Source: Bacillus sp. FJAT-27264 (lineage in GTDB: Bacteria > Bacillota > Bacilli > Paenibacillales > Paenibacillaceae). From it: DNA of 64,000 bases. A program made the position numbers and the translations under genes. The stretch lies in contig NZ_MAQW01000012.1 of NCBI RefSeq assembly GCF_001682855.1, positions 434,001 through 498,000 on the forward strand. Reading direction: 5' to 3'. The notes beneath the pieces are model-generated. The model worked only from the letters and a program-made list of their open reading frames with translations. It had not been told where the DNA came from and ran no database searches. Numbering within the stretch: the stretch's first letter is position 1; the number at the start of each line of letters is the position of its first letter. Positions 9,513 through 18,996 of the stretch are shown here, piece after piece.

Positions 9513-9615
9513 AGCTCTGCTCTCCTTACTGAACAACTTCGATAGCGAATAGTGATAGAGCAAGGAAGCCGCTATCACTATTCGTTCCTATTGACTATAT
9601 GATGGTTAGCAAATC

Positions 9616-10716
9616 TTACAGTCCTGTGAATTCATCCTCTTTGTAATAACCGGAACTTATAATTTCCTTCTTCACATTGTCTTTATCCACGCTGATAACA
9701 TTTGTTTGCTTCGCCTTAACACTTTTCTTTCCGTTATCGTATTCGCCGGTTGTCTCTGGTGTATTGCCATCCAGAATGCTCACAGCCATATTAATGGCAT
9801 CCTTAACGAGTGTACGCACATCCTTGAACACGGTCATGGATTGCTTGCCATCAATGATGTATTGAATGGAAGCCTTCTCAGCATCTTGCCCGGTTACAAT
9901 AAAGCTGGTAATCGCAGAATCAGAAGCGAATACATCGGCGATAGAACGAGCGGTGCCATCATTAGGTGCAAGAATCGAGACATCTCCCTTAAGATCGGCT
10001 GAGGCAGAAGTCAGGTGAGTCTGTGCTTTGTTCTTGGCTTCATTCGCATCCCAGTTGGTTGTTACCTGACCGATAATTTTGCCAAGCTGGTCACGGGATA
10101 GCTCCTGAGAACCTTGCAGGGCCACTGCTTCACTGGAATTAGCAATTTTAAACGTTCCGTCAGCAATTTTAGGTTGCAATACGGACCAAGCACCTTCGAA
10201 GAATAAGAAAGCATTGTTGTCAGATGAAGCTCCAGCGTACAGGTAGAGCGGCTGACCGTTTCCTTTGATGTGATCCACCAAATATTGTGCTTGCGCCGCG
10301 CCTACGGCCTTACTGTCGAAAGTTACATAGTAATCAACAGCATCTGTCTTCGTAATCAGACGGTCATAGGCGATTACAGTAATACCTTCTTTCTTAGCTT
10401 CTTCTACAGCGGCGGCGGCAGCATCTCCATCTTGAGGACAAATAATCAATACTTTGATGCCTTTGTTAATTAAAGTCTGCACATTCTCTTTCTCTTTAGC
10501 AGATGAGCCCTGGCTGAATAAAATATCTGTTGAGTACTTCGTACTCGACAACGCATCCTTGAAGCGTTGCTCATCTTGCACCCATCTTGGTTCATCCTTC
10601 GTTGGTAATACGATCCCCACATCCACTTTACCGCCGCCACTGTTACAAGCCGACAGCATGGCGCCGAGCACCGTAATAATCAACAACAGGGAAATCACTT
10701 TGAACCGACTCTTCAT
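9616..10716 (-). CDS. ChvE/XylF-like sugar-binding lipoprotein
   Basis: A 366-residue periplasmic-binding-protein type I. The N terminus is a lipoprotein signal with lipobox LSAC. The start of the mature domain (VGIVLPTKDEPRWVQDEQRF) and the YDRLI, ILAPNDGTARSI and VTGQDAE segments are typical of ChvE-type multi-sugar (galactose, arabinose, xylose) receptors. The ATG at 10716 has GAAAGGGG upstream. It is separated by 123 bases from the preceding gene, and that gap carries a cre-like site, so it may have its own catabolite-controlled promoter. Confidence 0.92.
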   Translation of the reverse strand: MKSRFKVISLLLIITVLGAMLSACNSGGGKVDVGIVLPTKDEPRWVQDEQRFKDALSSTKYSTDILFSQGSSAKEKENVQTLINKGIKVLIICPQDGDAAAAAVEEAKKEGITVIAYDRLITKTDAVDYYVTFDSKAVGAAQAQYLVDHIKGNGQPLYLYAGASSDNNAFLFFEGAWSVLQPKIADGTFKIANSSEAVALQGSQELSRDQLGKIIGQVTTNWDANEAKNKAQTHLTSASADLKGDVSILAPNDGTARSIADVFASDSAITSFIVTGQDAEKASIQYIIDGKQSMTVFKDVRTLVKDAINMAVSILDGNTPETTGEYDNGKKSVKAKQTNVISVDKDNVKKEIISSGYYKEDEFTGL

Positions 10717-10783
10717 TAAATAAGCCCCTTTCGAAATGATCAGTTGTTCTGACAAAACCAACTATATCATCTCTTCCGGGGCA

Positions 10784-10797
10784 TGAAAGCGCTTATC
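10784..10797. promoter_or_regulatory. cre-like catabolite repression site
   Basis: TGAAAGCGCTTATC matches the CcpA consensus at all but the last two fixed positions. It lies about 70 bases upstream of the ChvE-like gene, where repression by preferred sugars would be expected. No clear promoter was resolved beside it. Confidence 0.5.
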
Positions 10798-10839
10798 GTT
10801 AGCAATATTTTGTAAACATCTTCACTTTTTTATGCTAGG

Positions 10840-11928
10840 CTAGTCCTTCTTATCTGCCTCACTGAAAACGTCTTCCTGCCGATGAAATCCGTCCTTAATG
10901 AGGGTCTCCCTCAGATTCGTTTTATCAACCACTATCGGTGACAACAGAACGGAAGGCACCTCGATTTTGCCGTTATTCACTTTGCTGTTCGCTTCGATCT
11001 TCATTCCTTGTGCCATTTGTACGGCAAGCTCAGCCGCCTTGTCAGCCAGCTGCTTAATCGGTTTGTAGACGGTCATCGCCTGTGTTCCTGCTACGATTCG
11101 CTGGGCGGCTGCAAGATCTGCATCCATTCCTACAACCGGAACTCTTCCTGCCAACCCTTGAGACGCGAGTGCTGTAACGGCTGCACCAGCGGTAGCATCA
11201 TTAGCTGCAATTACAGCATCAATATCGTTATGGTTCGCCCTAAGCGCCTGCCGCATATTCTCCAGCGCATTCGCAGGTCTCCAATCCTTGGACCATTGAT
11301 CGTAGACCACTACGATCTCCCCCTTATCAATGAACGGCTGCAGTACCTCAAAAACTCCTTTTTTGAACATGAGTGCATTGTTATCGGTATCAGCCCCGCC
11401 AATGTAGGCATATTTGCCTCTGGGTACCCAGCTTGTCATAGCTAAAGCCTGTAAGCGCCCAACTTGTTCGTTATCAAATGATACATACAAATCAAGGTCA
11501 GCATTCTTCACCAGCCGGTCGTAAGACAATACCTTAATTCCAGCGGTATGCGCCTTCTTAACAATCGTTGCCATGGCCTCGGCGTTATGCGGCACAATAA
11601 CGAGCACATCTACACCTTCACTAATCATTGTCTCTACCTGAGCGATCTGCAAAGCATCATCACCACTTGCCGCCAAGACCATTACCTCAGCTCCTAGAGC
11701 TTCAACTGCTGCACAGAATAAATCCCGATCCTTTAACCACCGCTCCTCGATCAGTGTATCCATCGCAAAACCCACCTTGATTCTGTGCTCTCTCGGCTTG
11801 GAGGTCTCTACCAAATCAGACTTATCCTCGGGATCTTCTGGATGGCTTGGGGCAGGGAAATACGAAATAACCAGCAGCACTAGCAGCACACCACATATTG
11901 CAATTCCCCATCTCCAGTTTGCTTTCAT
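10840..11928 (-). CDS. second XylF-like sugar-binding protein, membrane-anchored
   Basis: A 362-residue type I binding protein related to its downstream neighbour but with a different N terminus: one hydrophobic helix (about 8-24) with no lipobox cysteine, so it is either an uncleaved anchor or a plain signal peptide. The conserved segments VGFAMDTLIEERWLKD, YDRLV, YIGGADTDNNA and AANDATAGAAV place it in the XylF group. It sits between the YesN regulator and the transporter genes. A second receptor may widen substrate range or feed a signal to the kinase; the sequence does not decide. Confidence 0.88.
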   Translation of the reverse strand: MKANWRWGIAICGVLLVLLVISYFPAPSHPEDPEDKSDLVETSKPREHRIKVGFAMDTLIEERWLKDRDLFCAAVEALGAEVMVLAASGDDALQIAQVETMISEGVDVLVIVPHNAEAMATIVKKAHTAGIKVLSYDRLVKNADLDLYVSFDNEQVGRLQALAMTSWVPRGKYAYIGGADTDNNALMFKKGVFEVLQPFIDKGEIVVVYDQWSKDWRPANALENMRQALRANHNDIDAVIAANDATAGAAVTALASQGLAGRVPVVGMDADLAAAQRIVAGTQAMTVYKPIKQLADKAAELAVQMAQGMKIEANSKVNNGKIEVPSVLLSPIVVDKTNLRETLIKDGFHRQEDVFSEADKKD

Positions 11929-11983
11929 CTACACGGCCTCCTTCGATTATTCGCTGCTTCTGCTGTGGAAATGCTCCTGTATC

Positions 11984-13534
11984 TCACCCTCTACCCCCAA
12001 GCAGTTGCTTACGATATTCTGTTGGAGACTTCCCACACATCTTCTTGAACACTTTACTGAAGTAATTGGGATCATGATAACCGATCTCAAAGGTAATCTC
12101 CTTCAAACTTTTACCGGGGTCACTCATCATTCGCTTGGCATGCTCAATTCTGCATTCCGTTAAAAAATCAATATAATTAATGCCGAGTTGCTCCTTGAAC
12201 ATCTTGCTAATGTAAAATGGACTTAGACCTACCATCTGCCCCATACTCTCCAGCGTAATGTCTTCGTGCGAATGTTCTACAATAAATTGCCTGAGCTGTT
12301 GAACTGTATCAGGATTCATACGTTCTAAGTGTCCAGCACAAGTCCGCTCCATGGCCTCAAGCAGTGCCCTTGCTTCACTCCGTAGCTGGCGGTAGTCCTG
12401 AGCTTGGAATGAATATAACGGTGTCTCAATTTCAATTCCCATCTCCATGATTCCCCTGGTAGCTATCCATACCAGCTCCAGTATTCGCTGCTGCGTTTGT
12501 AGCAGACTTGCACCTTCACTCTCATAACGACGAAGCATCTCCAGTACCATCTCCTGAATCCGCTCCCATTCTCCCAGCCGAATCCGTTCCGCGATTGTAC
12601 GCTCCCACTGTATAGCAGAATACCCAGCAGGGATGACGCCTAGTGTGGGCATATCCTCATAGAAACGATACCTGCCTGGAAGCGTATGGTCCATTGAAGC
12701 CAGCATGGCCTCCTGATAGGACTGGCGAATATAATCCAGCGACCGGCATTCTCCGCCAATGCCAACGAACCAACCCCCTTGAGGGTTGGCACGTCCCGCC
12801 AATCCTAACAATTCTTGCACTGTAGCTATGGCTTGGCTTCGATAGGTCTTCCCTTGTTCACGGAATACAATGACAGCAATTTGACGGCCAAACAAGGCGC
12901 CTACCCAACCACTGCCCATGCTTCTGATCCTGCTCTTCACTAACGGGTACAATCCCTCTGACGCAGGGGGCAACAGCACATTCAGAGTAAACATAGCATC
13001 AGCCGTCGTTACTCCAAGAAGCGCCATTAACTCATTGGAATGAACCTCATGGACATGATCGAATAACAGTTGGGTTACGATATCCGTCTCCACAACAGGC
13101 AATACCTTCTGTAATGCTTCTCGTTCACGCTGATTCACCGAGTAAAGTAGTTGTTCCTCTTCAATCTGTGCCAATACCGCTCCTACGGTCGCTATAATCT
13201 CACTTGCCTTACTAGGCTTGAGCAAGTAATCCTTCACGCCAAGGCGAATTGCCTTTCTTGCATAATCAAAGGTGTCATAAGCAGATACCATAATGAATTT
13301 GATGGCAGGGTGCTCTTTGCTTATCTCTTCTGTCGCTTCAAGACCATCCATTCCTGGCATTTTGATGTCCATTAGGATCAACTCCGGCTGGTGCAACCGA
13401 GCCATCTCAAGTGCCATCTTTCCGTTTCTTGCTTGCCAGATCTCCAAATCAAGCTCCGGAAACCCTCTACCCAATATTGCTACCAAACCCTCACGTACCA
13501 CCTGCTCATCATCCACAATCATTAGCTTAACCAT
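11984..13534 (-). CDS. YesN-type AraC-family response regulator
   Basis: A 516-residue protein with an N-terminal receiver (acidic pair in VDDEQ, phosphoacceptor Asp in LILMDIKMPGMDG, Lys in YLLKPSK), a long middle region, and a C-terminal AraC DNA-binding domain with two helix-turn-helix units ending GYHDPNYFSKVFKK. The frame also opens at a TTG at 13543, but AAAGGGG is too close to it and lies ten bases before the ATG at 13534. It overlaps the kinase gene by a few codons. By analogy with XylFII-LytS/YesN, it should activate this same operon when the sensor sees sugar. Confidence 0.92.
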   Translation of the reverse strand: MVKLMIVDDEQVVREGLVAILGRGFPELDLEIWQARNGKMALEMARLHQPELILMDIKMPGMDGLEATEEISKEHPAIKFIMVSAYDTFDYARKAIRLGVKDYLLKPSKASEIIATVGAVLAQIEEEQLLYSVNQREREALQKVLPVVETDIVTQLLFDHVHEVHSNELMALLGVTTADAMFTLNVLLPPASEGLYPLVKSRIRSMGSGWVGALFGRQIAVIVFREQGKTYRSQAIATVQELLGLAGRANPQGGWFVGIGGECRSLDYIRQSYQEAMLASMDHTLPGRYRFYEDMPTLGVIPAGYSAIQWERTIAERIRLGEWERIQEMVLEMLRRYESEGASLLQTQQRILELVWIATRGIMEMGIEIETPLYSFQAQDYRQLRSEARALLEAMERTCAGHLERMNPDTVQQLRQFIVEHSHEDITLESMGQMVGLSPFYISKMFKEQLGINYIDFLTECRIEHAKRMMSDPGKSLKEITFEIGYHDPNYFSKVFKKMCGKSPTEYRKQLLGGRG

Positions 13535-14978
13535 GTCCGCCAATCCCCTTTAGCTTCGGTATGCGCAATATCACCTTGGTTCCTTCGTTTAAACGGCTGT
13601 CTATATCAATAACATTCTCCAGGCCGTAATATAATCTCAGTCTGCGTACAACGTTACTGAACCCTATCCCGGTGGAATGTCCCTCATTCTCAGGCGAAGG
13701 TTCTCCCTCTAATATCTGTTTTATTTTATGCTCAGCCATACCAGGACCATCATCACTAATAACAATTGTTACGCACTCTCCCTCATCACGAATGACAAAG
13801 GTAATGATGCCACCGTCTACACTAGGCTCAATCGCATGAATTACGGCATTTTCAACAATAGGCTGTAAGGTAAGCGCTGGAATTTGAATATGTAGACAAT
13901 CTTCCTCTATGTCTATAAGCAGCCTGAGTCGATCAGTAAACCGAGCGGACTGAATTTCCATGTACTGCTTGAATACTTTTACTTCGTCATAAAGCGTCAC
14001 CGAACGGTCCAGTTGCTTCAAGTTATAACGAAGTAGTCCGGCTATGCTGACAAGCAGATCGCTAATCTCCTCAGAGCCTTCCAGATATGCCTTCTTGGAT
14101 ATGGTATCCAGCATATTGAACAAGAAATGCGGATTAATCTGGCTTTGCAGACTACGTAACTGACTTTCTTGGAGCAGCAGCTTACTCTGCTGCAATTCCT
14201 GCTCTAATTGTGCTTTGTCCTTGATTTCCTGAAACAAATTGTTAATGTTAACTCTCATTTGCTCGAACATTCTGGCTAGAAAGGCAATTTCATCCCTTGA
14301 GGATACCTCTACGTTCAGATCAAAGCGCCCTCTGGACAGCTCCTTGGCCGCTTGTGTCAGCTTAAGAATCGGCCGGGTAATGCCTAACGAGAACCAATAA
14401 GTGAATAACAGGAGAAAGAAAGTGATCGAGAGCAACAGCCAGATGCCGAGCTTCTTCAGCTCTGTAGATTGTTCAATAATGCCGCGATAGAAACGGTCGT
14501 AGGTTTTGAGCTCCGAATTAAGTAGAGATAGCGTCATCTCCGATATATACTTCGAGATACGTGTTGCTTCCGAAAATGCCTTGGTTGAGTCCTCTGTCTC
14601 CTTCTCAGCCTGAAATAGGACCGCTCTATCTGTAGTCTCCAGTAGACTGTCAATCAAATTCATATAATTCATCAGAATGTAAACGTTCTCATTGTTTTTT
14701 AAACTGCTCACACTGACCTTTGCGCTCCGAAGCTGTTCCTCACTCCAATGTAATTGCTGCAGATTTTTGTCTGAAGGGTCCAGCAGGAAATTATTTAGGG
14801 CAGCTATCGTCTTCTGGCTCTCAGTGGTTACCTCATTCATTCTTAAATATCGCTGCAGAATATTGTTATATTGGTCTTGCGTCTTCTGATTATAATAGGT
14901 TAAGGCAATCCAGATCGCAGCCATAAAAAAAATGATAACGGCAACAAGTGTCCATATTTTACGCTGGATACTAATCAT
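13527..14978 (-). CDS. YesM/LytS-type sensor histidine kinase
   Basis: A 483-residue kinase. Two membrane helices (about 12-32 and 175-197) flank a helical extracytoplasmic domain of about 140 residues; HAMP follows, then the His_kinase motif QSQINPHFLFNMLDTIS and a HATPase domain with NAVIHA, DDGPGM and GIGFSNV. Its start overlaps the upstream binding-protein gene by four bases (ATGA), so the two are translationally coupled and probably form a sensing complex. Confidence 0.93.
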   Translation of the reverse strand: MISIQRKIWTLVAVIIFFMAAIWIALTYYNQKTQDQYNNILQRYLRMNEVTTESQKTIAALNNFLLDPSDKNLQQLHWSEEQLRSAKVSVSSLKNNENVYILMNYMNLIDSLLETTDRAVLFQAEKETEDSTKAFSEATRISKYISEMTLSLLNSELKTYDRFYRGIIEQSTELKKLGIWLLLSITFFLLLFTYWFSLGITRPILKLTQAAKELSRGRFDLNVEVSSRDEIAFLARMFEQMRVNINNLFQEIKDKAQLEQELQQSKLLLQESQLRSLQSQINPHFLFNMLDTISKKAYLEGSEEISDLLVSIAGLLRYNLKQLDRSVTLYDEVKVFKQYMEIQSARFTDRLRLLIDIEEDCLHIQIPALTLQPIVENAVIHAIEPSVDGGIITFVIRDEGECVTIVISDDGPGMAEHKIKQILEGEPSPENEGHSTGIGFSNVVRRLRLYYGLENVIDIDSRLNEGTKVILRIPKLKGIGGHG

Positions 14979-15967
14979 GGGGTGCCTGCTTCTTTCAGTA
15001 TTTCTATATCCGTTAAGTATCCGGTAGTATTCAAGGGAACGACTTCACCCTTCAGCCATTTCATCATCATTTCCACGCTAATCTTCCCCATCTCCTCCGG
15101 AGATTGCTTGAGTATTCCGTCAAGTTTACCCTGCTTGAGTAAAGTCATGGCATCTGGACTATCGTCGAACGAATAGATCGCATAGGGTTCAATACGGGAC
15201 CTTCTGCTGATCTCTTGAATCATAGAACCCGTAATATTAGCATTCACTGAGATGAACGCGTTTACATCAGGCTGCATGTTCATCGTTTCGCGTATAGCGG
15301 ATATCACCTGTTCTCTTGCAGCTCCTGTTGACACATATTCCGATACAATCTTGGGATACCCACGAAGAACATCCTGAATCCCCCGGAGCCGTTGCTGCTG
15401 ATAGTATTCGTTACGGCTATCCCCTATGACTACAACGATCCCCTGTTTATCTATATCAGCGATCAGTTGCTTAGCAATCATCTGTCCAGCTAAATACTGA
15501 TCAGAGCCAACATATGTCTTACGGAGACTTTCGCCCATAGGCACATCATTTGCAACTGTAATAATGGGAATACCATAGAAAGCCGCCTTAATCTTGGTCA
15601 AGTTCTTGAAATCATCGCTATCCAGACCTTGAACAATAATGCCGTCTACCCGTGATTCAATCGCAATTTCAATCCCTTTAAGGAAGTTATCCTCGTCCTC
15701 GCCGTAGCTCCCCCAGACTTCAATATTCGCCCCATCCTTCTTAGCTTCCTTTTTGGCTCCGTAGCTCACCTGGTCCCAGAATGGTGTGTCCTGATCCCTC
15801 GTGATCAGAACCAGCCGATATTGCTCCTGCCTGTCACTTTCTTCCGTTTGATCCGAGGATTGAACAAGCTTACGGTCAAGCGAGAATAGGCGGCTGGATG
15901 ATATGACAGTAAGAACTATAAAGGTAAGACAGGCTATCCCAAGTAAGATACTTACAGTTTTTCTCAA
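14975..15967 (-). CDS. membrane-anchored sugar-binding sensor (XylFII-like)
   Basis: A 330-residue type I periplasmic-binding fold anchored by one N-terminal helix (about 6-26) with no lipobox. Ligand-fold segments include LVLITRDQDTPFW, IEIAIESRVDGIIVQG and IYSFDDSPDAMTLL. It begins with TTG, with GAGG seven bases upstream. Being the first gene of the operon and overlapping the kinase start, it matches the role of XylFII in C. beijerinckii, where a binding protein presents ligand to the LytS kinase. The sugar is not known from sequence alone. Confidence 0.88.
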   Translation of the reverse strand: MRKTVSILLGIACLTFIVLTVISSSRLFSLDRKLVQSSDQTEESDRQEQYRLVLITRDQDTPFWDQVSYGAKKEAKKDGANIEVWGSYGEDEDNFLKGIEIAIESRVDGIIVQGLDSDDFKNLTKIKAAFYGIPIITVANDVPMGESLRKTYVGSDQYLAGQMIAKQLIADIDKQGIVVVIGDSRNEYYQQQRLRGIQDVLRGYPKIVSEYVSTGAAREQVISAIRETMNMQPDVNAFISVNANITGSMIQEISRRSRIEPYAIYSFDDSPDAMTLLKQGKLDGILKQSPEEMGKISVEMMMKWLKGEVVPLNTTGYLTDIEILKEAGTP

Positions 15968-16002
15968 CAGGATACCTCACTTCCATAATTTGTGGTGACT
16001 GT

Positions 16003-16030
16003 ATTATATCATCTCTAGTAGTCATCGCAA
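16003..16030 (-). promoter_or_regulatory. promoter of the sugar-sensing operon
   Basis: A -35 TTGCGA (16025-16030), 16-base spacer and consensus -10 TATAAT (16003-16008) lie about 35 bases before the TTG start of the sensor gene. Confidence 0.6.
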
Positions 16031-16094
16031 GGAGTTATTCTTAAGGTAATCCTACGTAGATTTAAGTATATTTCTAGAAATTACAGCTATATAA

Positions 16095-16259
16095 ATCGAA
16101 CTTAAAAATTTTAATACGTTAGGATGCAAAAATATTATTGGATTAGATTTTGACGATTTAAGAACAAGAGATATCCCAGAGGTTTTCAAAGGCTTTAAAC
16201 AGTCTGGAATATTCCCCCAAGTAGAAGATGAGTGCTCTGAGCAGTATAATGATTACTAA
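16095..16259 (+). pseudogene. possible C-terminal fragment of an unknown gene
   Basis: A frame of 54 codons without a start codon ends in TAA at 16257. The translation (for example NIIGLDFDDLRTRDIP and FKGFKQSGIFPQVEDE) has protein-like composition, rich in Asp, Glu, Phe and Gly. The family is not recognised. It ends in the region holding the presumed MerR promoter, and could be chance; no ribosome binding site or ATG serves it. Confidence 0.25.
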
Positions 16260-16307
16260 ACCTATAGTTGATAGTGATAGAGAGTGACATCATTAGGGGG
16301 AAATCAT

Positions 16308-17336
16308 TTGTATTCGAACAACGAGACCGAACTGCAGGATCAAGAGGATATGCATTCAGGAGATATGGCACAGACCTTTACCATTGGGGAAGTGGCCAAG
16401 ATGATTGGATCTAAAATCAGAACCATTCGCTACTACGATGAAATTGGATTAGTGAAGTCCACTAGCCATACTGAGGGTAAACATCGCTTATATACAATGG
16501 AAGATATATGGCGTCTAGAACTTACAGCAACGCTGCGCTATCTGGATTTTGGCATTGAAGATATCAGCCAGCTCCTATCAGGGTCCTTATCGGTCGATAA
16601 AGCACTCGATTGGCAGATGGAATCCCTCTCCATCCAGGTTAATGCGCTTACTCATATGATTTCTATTTTACAGCAAGCGAAGCAGCAGCAAGGGGATTCC
16701 ATGCGTTATCTGTACGATCTTGTTCAAGCCAAAGCCTCAAATGTTGAAAAACGAAAACAGTTTATTGCCGAAAAGGTAGCCGCTACTGAACTCTTTGACG
16801 GAGTTCCCTTGGAATGGCAGGATCCCATGCTGTATTTTTTCAATAAATGCATTGTTCAACAAGAAAAAACCACACCAAAACAAATAGCCGCCTGGAATGA
16901 GCTGCAAGAAATCATCAACGATCCCGAGTTTATAAAAGATGTGAAAAATACGGGCTTTGCCTCTTCTACCAAAGAACTTCAGCCCCGCTATGACGCAGAT
17001 ACCTGGATCAAGAAGCTGGATTTATTCTATGTCCAATTGACGCAAGCGGTGGAGAAAAAGAAATCTGCTGACAGTCCTGAGGTTCAGGCCATTATAGAAG
17101 AGACAATCTCGCTATATGCGAATACTGAGGAAACATTCTATAACGAGGATTTCCTTAAATCCTATCTCGACCGGGCCGAGCAGACTCGTACACCTCTTAT
17201 TGAACGCATAGACAGGTTATGTGCGATTATGAGCCCCCAATTAAACTTGCTCGCAGAAGCAAATCTTGTGTTTATTCAAAACTTGCAACGGAAGCTGGAA
17301 TTACGTAACCAGACAAGCGATCAGTCCAAAAGCTAA
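16308..17336 (+). CDS. MerR-family regulator, copy 1
   Basis: A 342-residue MerR-type regulator. The winged helix-turn-helix is clear (TIGEVAKMIG, IRTIRYYDEIGLVKS, then the RLYTMEDIWRLE wing), followed by a helical linker and an unrecognised C-terminal domain of about 220 residues that is presumably the effector or dimerisation part. I place the start at a TTG at 16308, since AGGGGGA lies just upstream and the paralogue at 18997 has the same TTG-TAT-TC start behind GGAGG; a GTG at 16284 is the alternative. It is convergent with hydrolase copy 1 and is about four-fifths identical to copy 2. Confidence 0.85.
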   Translation: MYSNNETELQDQEDMHSGDMAQTFTIGEVAKMIGSKIRTIRYYDEIGLVKSTSHTEGKHRLYTMEDIWRLELTATLRYLDFGIEDISQLLSGSLSVDKALDWQMESLSIQVNALTHMISILQQAKQQQGDSMRYLYDLVQAKASNVEKRKQFIAEKVAATELFDGVPLEWQDPMLYFFNKCIVQQEKTTPKQIAAWNELQEIINDPEFIKDVKNTGFASSTKELQPRYDADTWIKKLDLFYVQLTQAVEKKKSADSPEVQAIIEETISLYANTEETFYNEDFLKSYLDRAEQTRTPLIERIDRLCAIMSPQLNLLAEANLVFIQNLQRKLELRNQTSDQSKS

Positions 17337-17362
17337 GGCCTTTGGGTTGTTCGTAGTTATAT

Positions 17363-18796
17363 TTAGTCATGTAAAATCGTAAAAGCCGGATGTTCTCCAA
17401 TATTTTGCTCCAATAGCCGGAAAGGCTTCTTTTTCAAGTAATGATCAAAGAAATCCTGCGAATAATCGCTAATGAGATCATGGGTCTCTCGAATATCACT
17501 ACCCTGCATCCATTGAAAAACCGGTGTGAACAGAACAAAATCCGTGAAGCTGCCATGCCTCGTTTTGTTCAGGATCATCCAGTAGTTTCCGCCCTTAGTG
17601 ATATTAGCGAACCGCGGCAGGACCTCCTTTTTCATATCAATCGGGCCATCTGTCGTTGTGTGAATAAACTCTACAGTGGAATCCGCACTCATCATCAGAA
17701 ACGGTTTACTCAGCCCTTCTTCCGGAATACGCAGCTGTCCATATAATATGCCATCCATGTTAAGCCCTGCCTTGATTCTGGAATCCGTCATTAACATTTG
17801 CACACTGGTCGCTCCGCCGAAGGAATGACCGAACATCCCCACATGATTCATATCCATCCGGCCGGTAAAACGTTGGTCTGGATCATTCGCCGCCAGCCTC
17901 TCCACCTGATTCAGAACAAATTTGGCATCCCCTACCCATTGTTCATTGGCATGATCCAGATCAGCGATGGATTTGTTCTCTTCCTGGATTAATGGTGCCA
18001 CCCGTCCATCCGGGAACACAGAAGCGGTACTGCTATAGGTATGATCTATGCCGACCACGATGTAACCATGACTGACCAATTGTTCGACCTGGTAGGTATT
18101 CTGCATTTTATTCCCAGTTAGACCATGTGAAAATAGAAGCACCGGGTAGGTAACCTCTGCATTAGAAATCTCTGCATTTTCTATAGCATGTGTCTTAACA
18201 TAACCTATAGAAGTAAACAACATCTTAGGGACATGAAACATCTTGCTATATCCCTCAGCAAAGGCTTTGATGTCCGAATGATAAGCCCCAACCTTCCCTT
18301 TCGCTTGAGCATCAGCAGGATACCAGACTTGTACCATTAATTCGCGTTTGTCATTAGGATCAGGCGTGAGGACCTCGTCCCGGCTATCATCTTTCCAATC
18401 ATAAGTAACCGTACCGATTTTGTAAGGACCTCTCGGCTTCTCAAAGGTGAATACCGGAAGCATGAGCGGTAAGGCTACTACTACGGCTGAATAAATAACA
18501 GTCAGCAAGGTCACCACAATGAGCTTTGCAGTTGATTTTTTTCGAGATGTTTGTACTCCAGCTTTGTGAGACTTCGGCCTCAACCTGATAACGAAAAACA
18601 CAAGCGGCACAGCCGTCAACACATATGCCGGGATCATCGGCCAGCGCATGCCTTCTATGATTCCATGCATCAACATGATGATGGTGGAAATCCCGAATAG
18701 AGTGAACAGGCCGCGCTGTGTCTTATTCTTAGCGAATAGAATCCAGCCCAATAGTAAGATATTAAAAACCACTAACAAAATTTCAAAAACCCTCAT
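17363..18796 (-). CDS. membrane-bound alpha/beta hydrolase, PAF-acetylhydrolase-like, copy 1
   Basis: A 477-residue protein with about four N-terminal membrane helices (to about residue 115) and an external alpha/beta hydrolase domain. The oxyanion segment LLFSHGLTG and the elbow GMFGHSFGG (Ser near 322) resemble platelet-activating-factor acetylhydrolase and dienelactone-hydrolase relatives. The conserved ATG-AGG start (18796) is chosen over 18814; GGAGG lies 11 bases upstream. It is one of three close paralogues. Its promoter carries a MerR-like element at about 18840-18880. The substrate is unknown; an ester, perhaps of a lipid or of an inhibitory compound, is plausible. Confidence 0.82.
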   Translation of the reverse strand: MRVFEILLVVFNILLLGWILFAKNKTQRGLFTLFGISTIIMLMHGIIEGMRWPMIPAYVLTAVPLVFFVIRLRPKSHKAGVQTSRKKSTAKLIVVTLLTVIYSAVVVALPLMLPVFTFEKPRGPYKIGTVTYDWKDDSRDEVLTPDPNDKRELMVQVWYPADAQAKGKVGAYHSDIKAFAEGYSKMFHVPKMLFTSIGYVKTHAIENAEISNAEVTYPVLLFSHGLTGNKMQNTYQVEQLVSHGYIVVGIDHTYSSTASVFPDGRVAPLIQEENKSIADLDHANEQWVGDAKFVLNQVERLAANDPDQRFTGRMDMNHVGMFGHSFGGATSVQMLMTDSRIKAGLNMDGILYGQLRIPEEGLSKPFLMMSADSTVEFIHTTTDGPIDMKKEVLPRFANITKGGNYWMILNKTRHGSFTDFVLFTPVFQWMQGSDIRETHDLISDYSQDFFDHYLKKKPFRLLEQNIGEHPAFTILHD

Positions 18797-18828
18797 ATGC
18801 AAATGAACCTCCATTTCGATAAAAAGTT

Positions 18829-18840
18829 GCTAGCACTAGC
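18829..18840. promoter_or_regulatory. GCTAG palindrome in the leader of hydrolase 1
   Basis: GCTAG-CA-CTAGC lies between the MerR-type promoter and the ribosome binding site, at about the start of the transcript. The same element stands at the same place before hydrolases 2 and 3. Confidence 0.5.
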
Positions 18841-18845
18841 TAATA

Positions 18846-18877
18846 CACCTTATTATCTCCAATAGGTGAGATTCGAG
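18846..18877 (-). promoter_or_regulatory. MerR-type promoter of hydrolase 1
   Basis: On the minus strand TCGAAT, then ATCTC-N7-GGAGAT, then TAAGGT. The equivalent spacer is 18 bases here, against 19 in the other two copies, and the left arm lacks one C. It is thus the most degenerate of the three. Confidence 0.5.
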
Positions 18878-18996
18878 TCCTTTTGATGCTATCTTAATGC
18901 AGGAAATACGGCTGGAATTCAATAAGCAGTGCGCAGTATAATTGCATTAAACCTTTAGTCATGTTGACAGAAGTTCTAGCATTGGAGGCGCATCAT

